64,000 bases of DNA from Streptomyces sp. NBC_00539 (GTDB taxonomy: Bacteria; Actinomycetota; Actinomycetes; Streptomycetales; Streptomycetaceae): contig NZ_CP107811.1 in NCBI RefSeq assembly GCF_036346105.1, positions 992,001 through 1,056,000 on the forward strand, in the 5' to 3' direction. The notes under the pieces were generated by a model. The model had not been told where the DNA came from, made no database searches, and saw only the letters and a list, made by a program, of their open reading frames with translations. This document shows, one piece after another, positions 63,028-64,000 of the stretch; the first letter of the stretch is position 1; each line of letters starts with the position of its first letter. A program made the translations under genes and the position numbers.

Positions 63028-64000
63028 ATGGACACCTTGCACCACGGCGACCCGGTTTTCGAGCGTTTTCAGTTCCTGGTGAATGCGCCGGCTCTGTTCA
63101 ACGCGGTCGCCACGGCGGTCGAGCTGAGGATCTTCCACTTCCTCGCCGACAATCCCGGTTCCGCCCCCGAGGACATCCGCGAATTCACCGACATGCCGCA
63201 GCACCAGCTGCGCGTCCTGCTCCAGGCGGTGTGCACGACCGGCCTGCTGCGCCGTGAGAACGGGAACTACTTCAACTCCGCCGTGGCCCAGGACCTGCTC
63301 GCCTCGGACGCGGAGGACAGCTGGGGTCACATCATCGTGGGCTGGAAGGAGGTCTATTACCCCGCCTTCGCCCACATGACCAAGGCGCTCAAGGCCGGCA
63401 CGAACACCGCCCTCGATGCCTACCCTGGTGACGAGCCGACGCTCTACCAGCGCCTTTCGCGCAATCCGGAGCTGGAGGCGGTATTCCACCGCGCGATGAG
63501 CGCGTTCACCCTGCAGTCCGTCGACGCGCTCGTGGAGCGCCCCGAGTTCGAGTCGGTGCGCAAGCTGCTCGACATCGGCGGCGGTGACGGGACCACCTCC
63601 GCCCGTCTGGCCGCCCGCCACCAAGACCTCAGCTCCACCGTCTTCGACATGCCGAGCGTCTCCAAGCTCGGCGAGAAGGCCACCGCCGTCCTCGCCGACC
63701 GGGTCGAACTCCACCCCGGTGACATCTTCAACGACGAGTTCCCCCTCGGCAGCGACGCTGTGCTCTTCAGCCACGTCCTGGAAATCTTCTCCGAGGACCA
63801 GATCCTCGGCCTGATGAAGAAGGCGTACGACGCCCTTCCCGAGGGCGGAAAGGTATTCGTCTACGGCTACAACGTCTCCGACGACGAGACCACCGGGGTG
63901 TTCGGCGCCCGCCTCGGCCTCTATTTCAACGTCCTTGCCAGCGGTCAGGGAATGGCCTACCCGGCGCGGGACTACGAGGCGTGGCTGAGCCAGGTCGGTT
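63028..64000 (+). CDS. SAM-dependent methyltransferase, 3' end cut by window
   Basis: At least 324 aa, open at the right edge. The N-terminal dimerisation/winged-helix region (FERFQFLVNAPALFNAVATAVELRIFHFLADN, MPQHQLRVLLQAVCTTGLLRRE) is followed by a Rossmann SAM domain with motif I RKLLDIGGGDGTTSARLA and VFDMPSVSKLGEKA. This is the plant-COMT-like family 2 O-methyltransferase fold, which in bacteria also includes ring C-methyltransferases. ATG 63028 has AGG upstream. In this cluster a C-methylation of the dihydroxyphenyl ring, later oxidised to hydroxymethyl, is the attractive role; O-methylation is the alternative. Confidence 0.9.
   Translation, partial: MDTLHHGDPVFERFQFLVNAPALFNAVATAVELRIFHFLADNPGSAPEDIREFTDMPQHQLRVLLQAVCTTGLLRRENGNYFNSAVAQDLLASDAEDSWGHIIVGWKEVYYPAFAHMTKALKAGTNTALDAYPGDEPTLYQRLSRNPELEAVFHRAMSAFTLQSVDALVERPEFESVRKLLDIGGGDGTTSARLAARHQDLSSTVFDMPSVSKLGEKATAVLADRVELHPGDIFNDEFPLGSDAVLFSHVLEIFSEDQILGLMKKAYDALPEGGKVFVYGYNVSDDETTGVFGARLGLYFNVLASGQGMAYPARDYEAWLSQVG

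Overview
The window is high-GC actinobacterial DNA, almost certainly Streptomyces or a close relative. The evidence is strong third-position GC, SARP/AfsR-type and XRE regulators, GTG/TTG starts, and ATGA/GTGA stop-start overlaps. It is dense accessory sequence with two kinds of peptide biosynthesis side by side. No tRNA, rRNA, CRISPR or insertion sequence was seen, and no gene-free stretch exceeds 300 bases.

Region 1 (1-4.8 kb): the 3' part of a SARP-NB-ARC-TPR regulator, a small secreted protein convergent to it, and an XRE/ATPase regulator. Region 2 (4.9-36.5 kb): an NRPS cluster. It contains C-A-T-C-A-T, a type II thioesterase, a TauD-like dioxygenase, a stand-alone A-T, an adenylation-poor C-T-C-T-C-(A remnant)-T, a CASTOR/POLLUX-type channel, A-C-T-C-A-T-TE, MbtH, glutamate mutase sigma and epsilon (3-methylaspartate), an asparagine-synthetase-like class II aaRS paralogue, a GltB-like FMN protein, a small protein, an MFS exporter and an Sfp-type PPTase. 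Eight carrier domains face only five adenylation domains. Four C-T modules lack adenylation, and one adenylation domain lacks a carrier, so loading in trans is implied.

Region 3 (36.6-41.1 kb): hypothetical proteins, a quinone-oxidoreductase-like enzyme, a small cysteine-rich protein and an APC permease, probably a boundary. Region 4 (41.3-46.6 kb, minus strand): a translationally coupled operon of a TrpB-fold-like protein, a GNAT/FemAB-like protein, a circularly permuted ATP-grasp ligase, aspartate decarboxylase (PanD) and a second ATP-grasp ligase. It is divergent from a HelD/HelR-type RNA-polymerase helicase.

Region 5 (49.3 kb to the right edge): an exporter, a 68-residue peptide gene with two Ile-Asp-Trp-Pro segments, an XRE-TPR regulator, a PhyH dioxygenase, two amidinotransferases, ferredoxin and P450, a full 3,5-dihydroxyphenylglycine pathway (DpgA-D and HpgT) and a SAM methyltransferase cut by the edge. 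This set matches pheganomycin/resorcinomycin-type logic: a guanidino-dihydroxyphenylglycine cap made by enzymes and joined by an ATP-grasp ligase to a ribosomally made peptide. A shared 20-bp motif upstream of the peptide gene and of the region 4 operon suggests the two regions belong together. Product identity is inference. The enzyme families are well supported.
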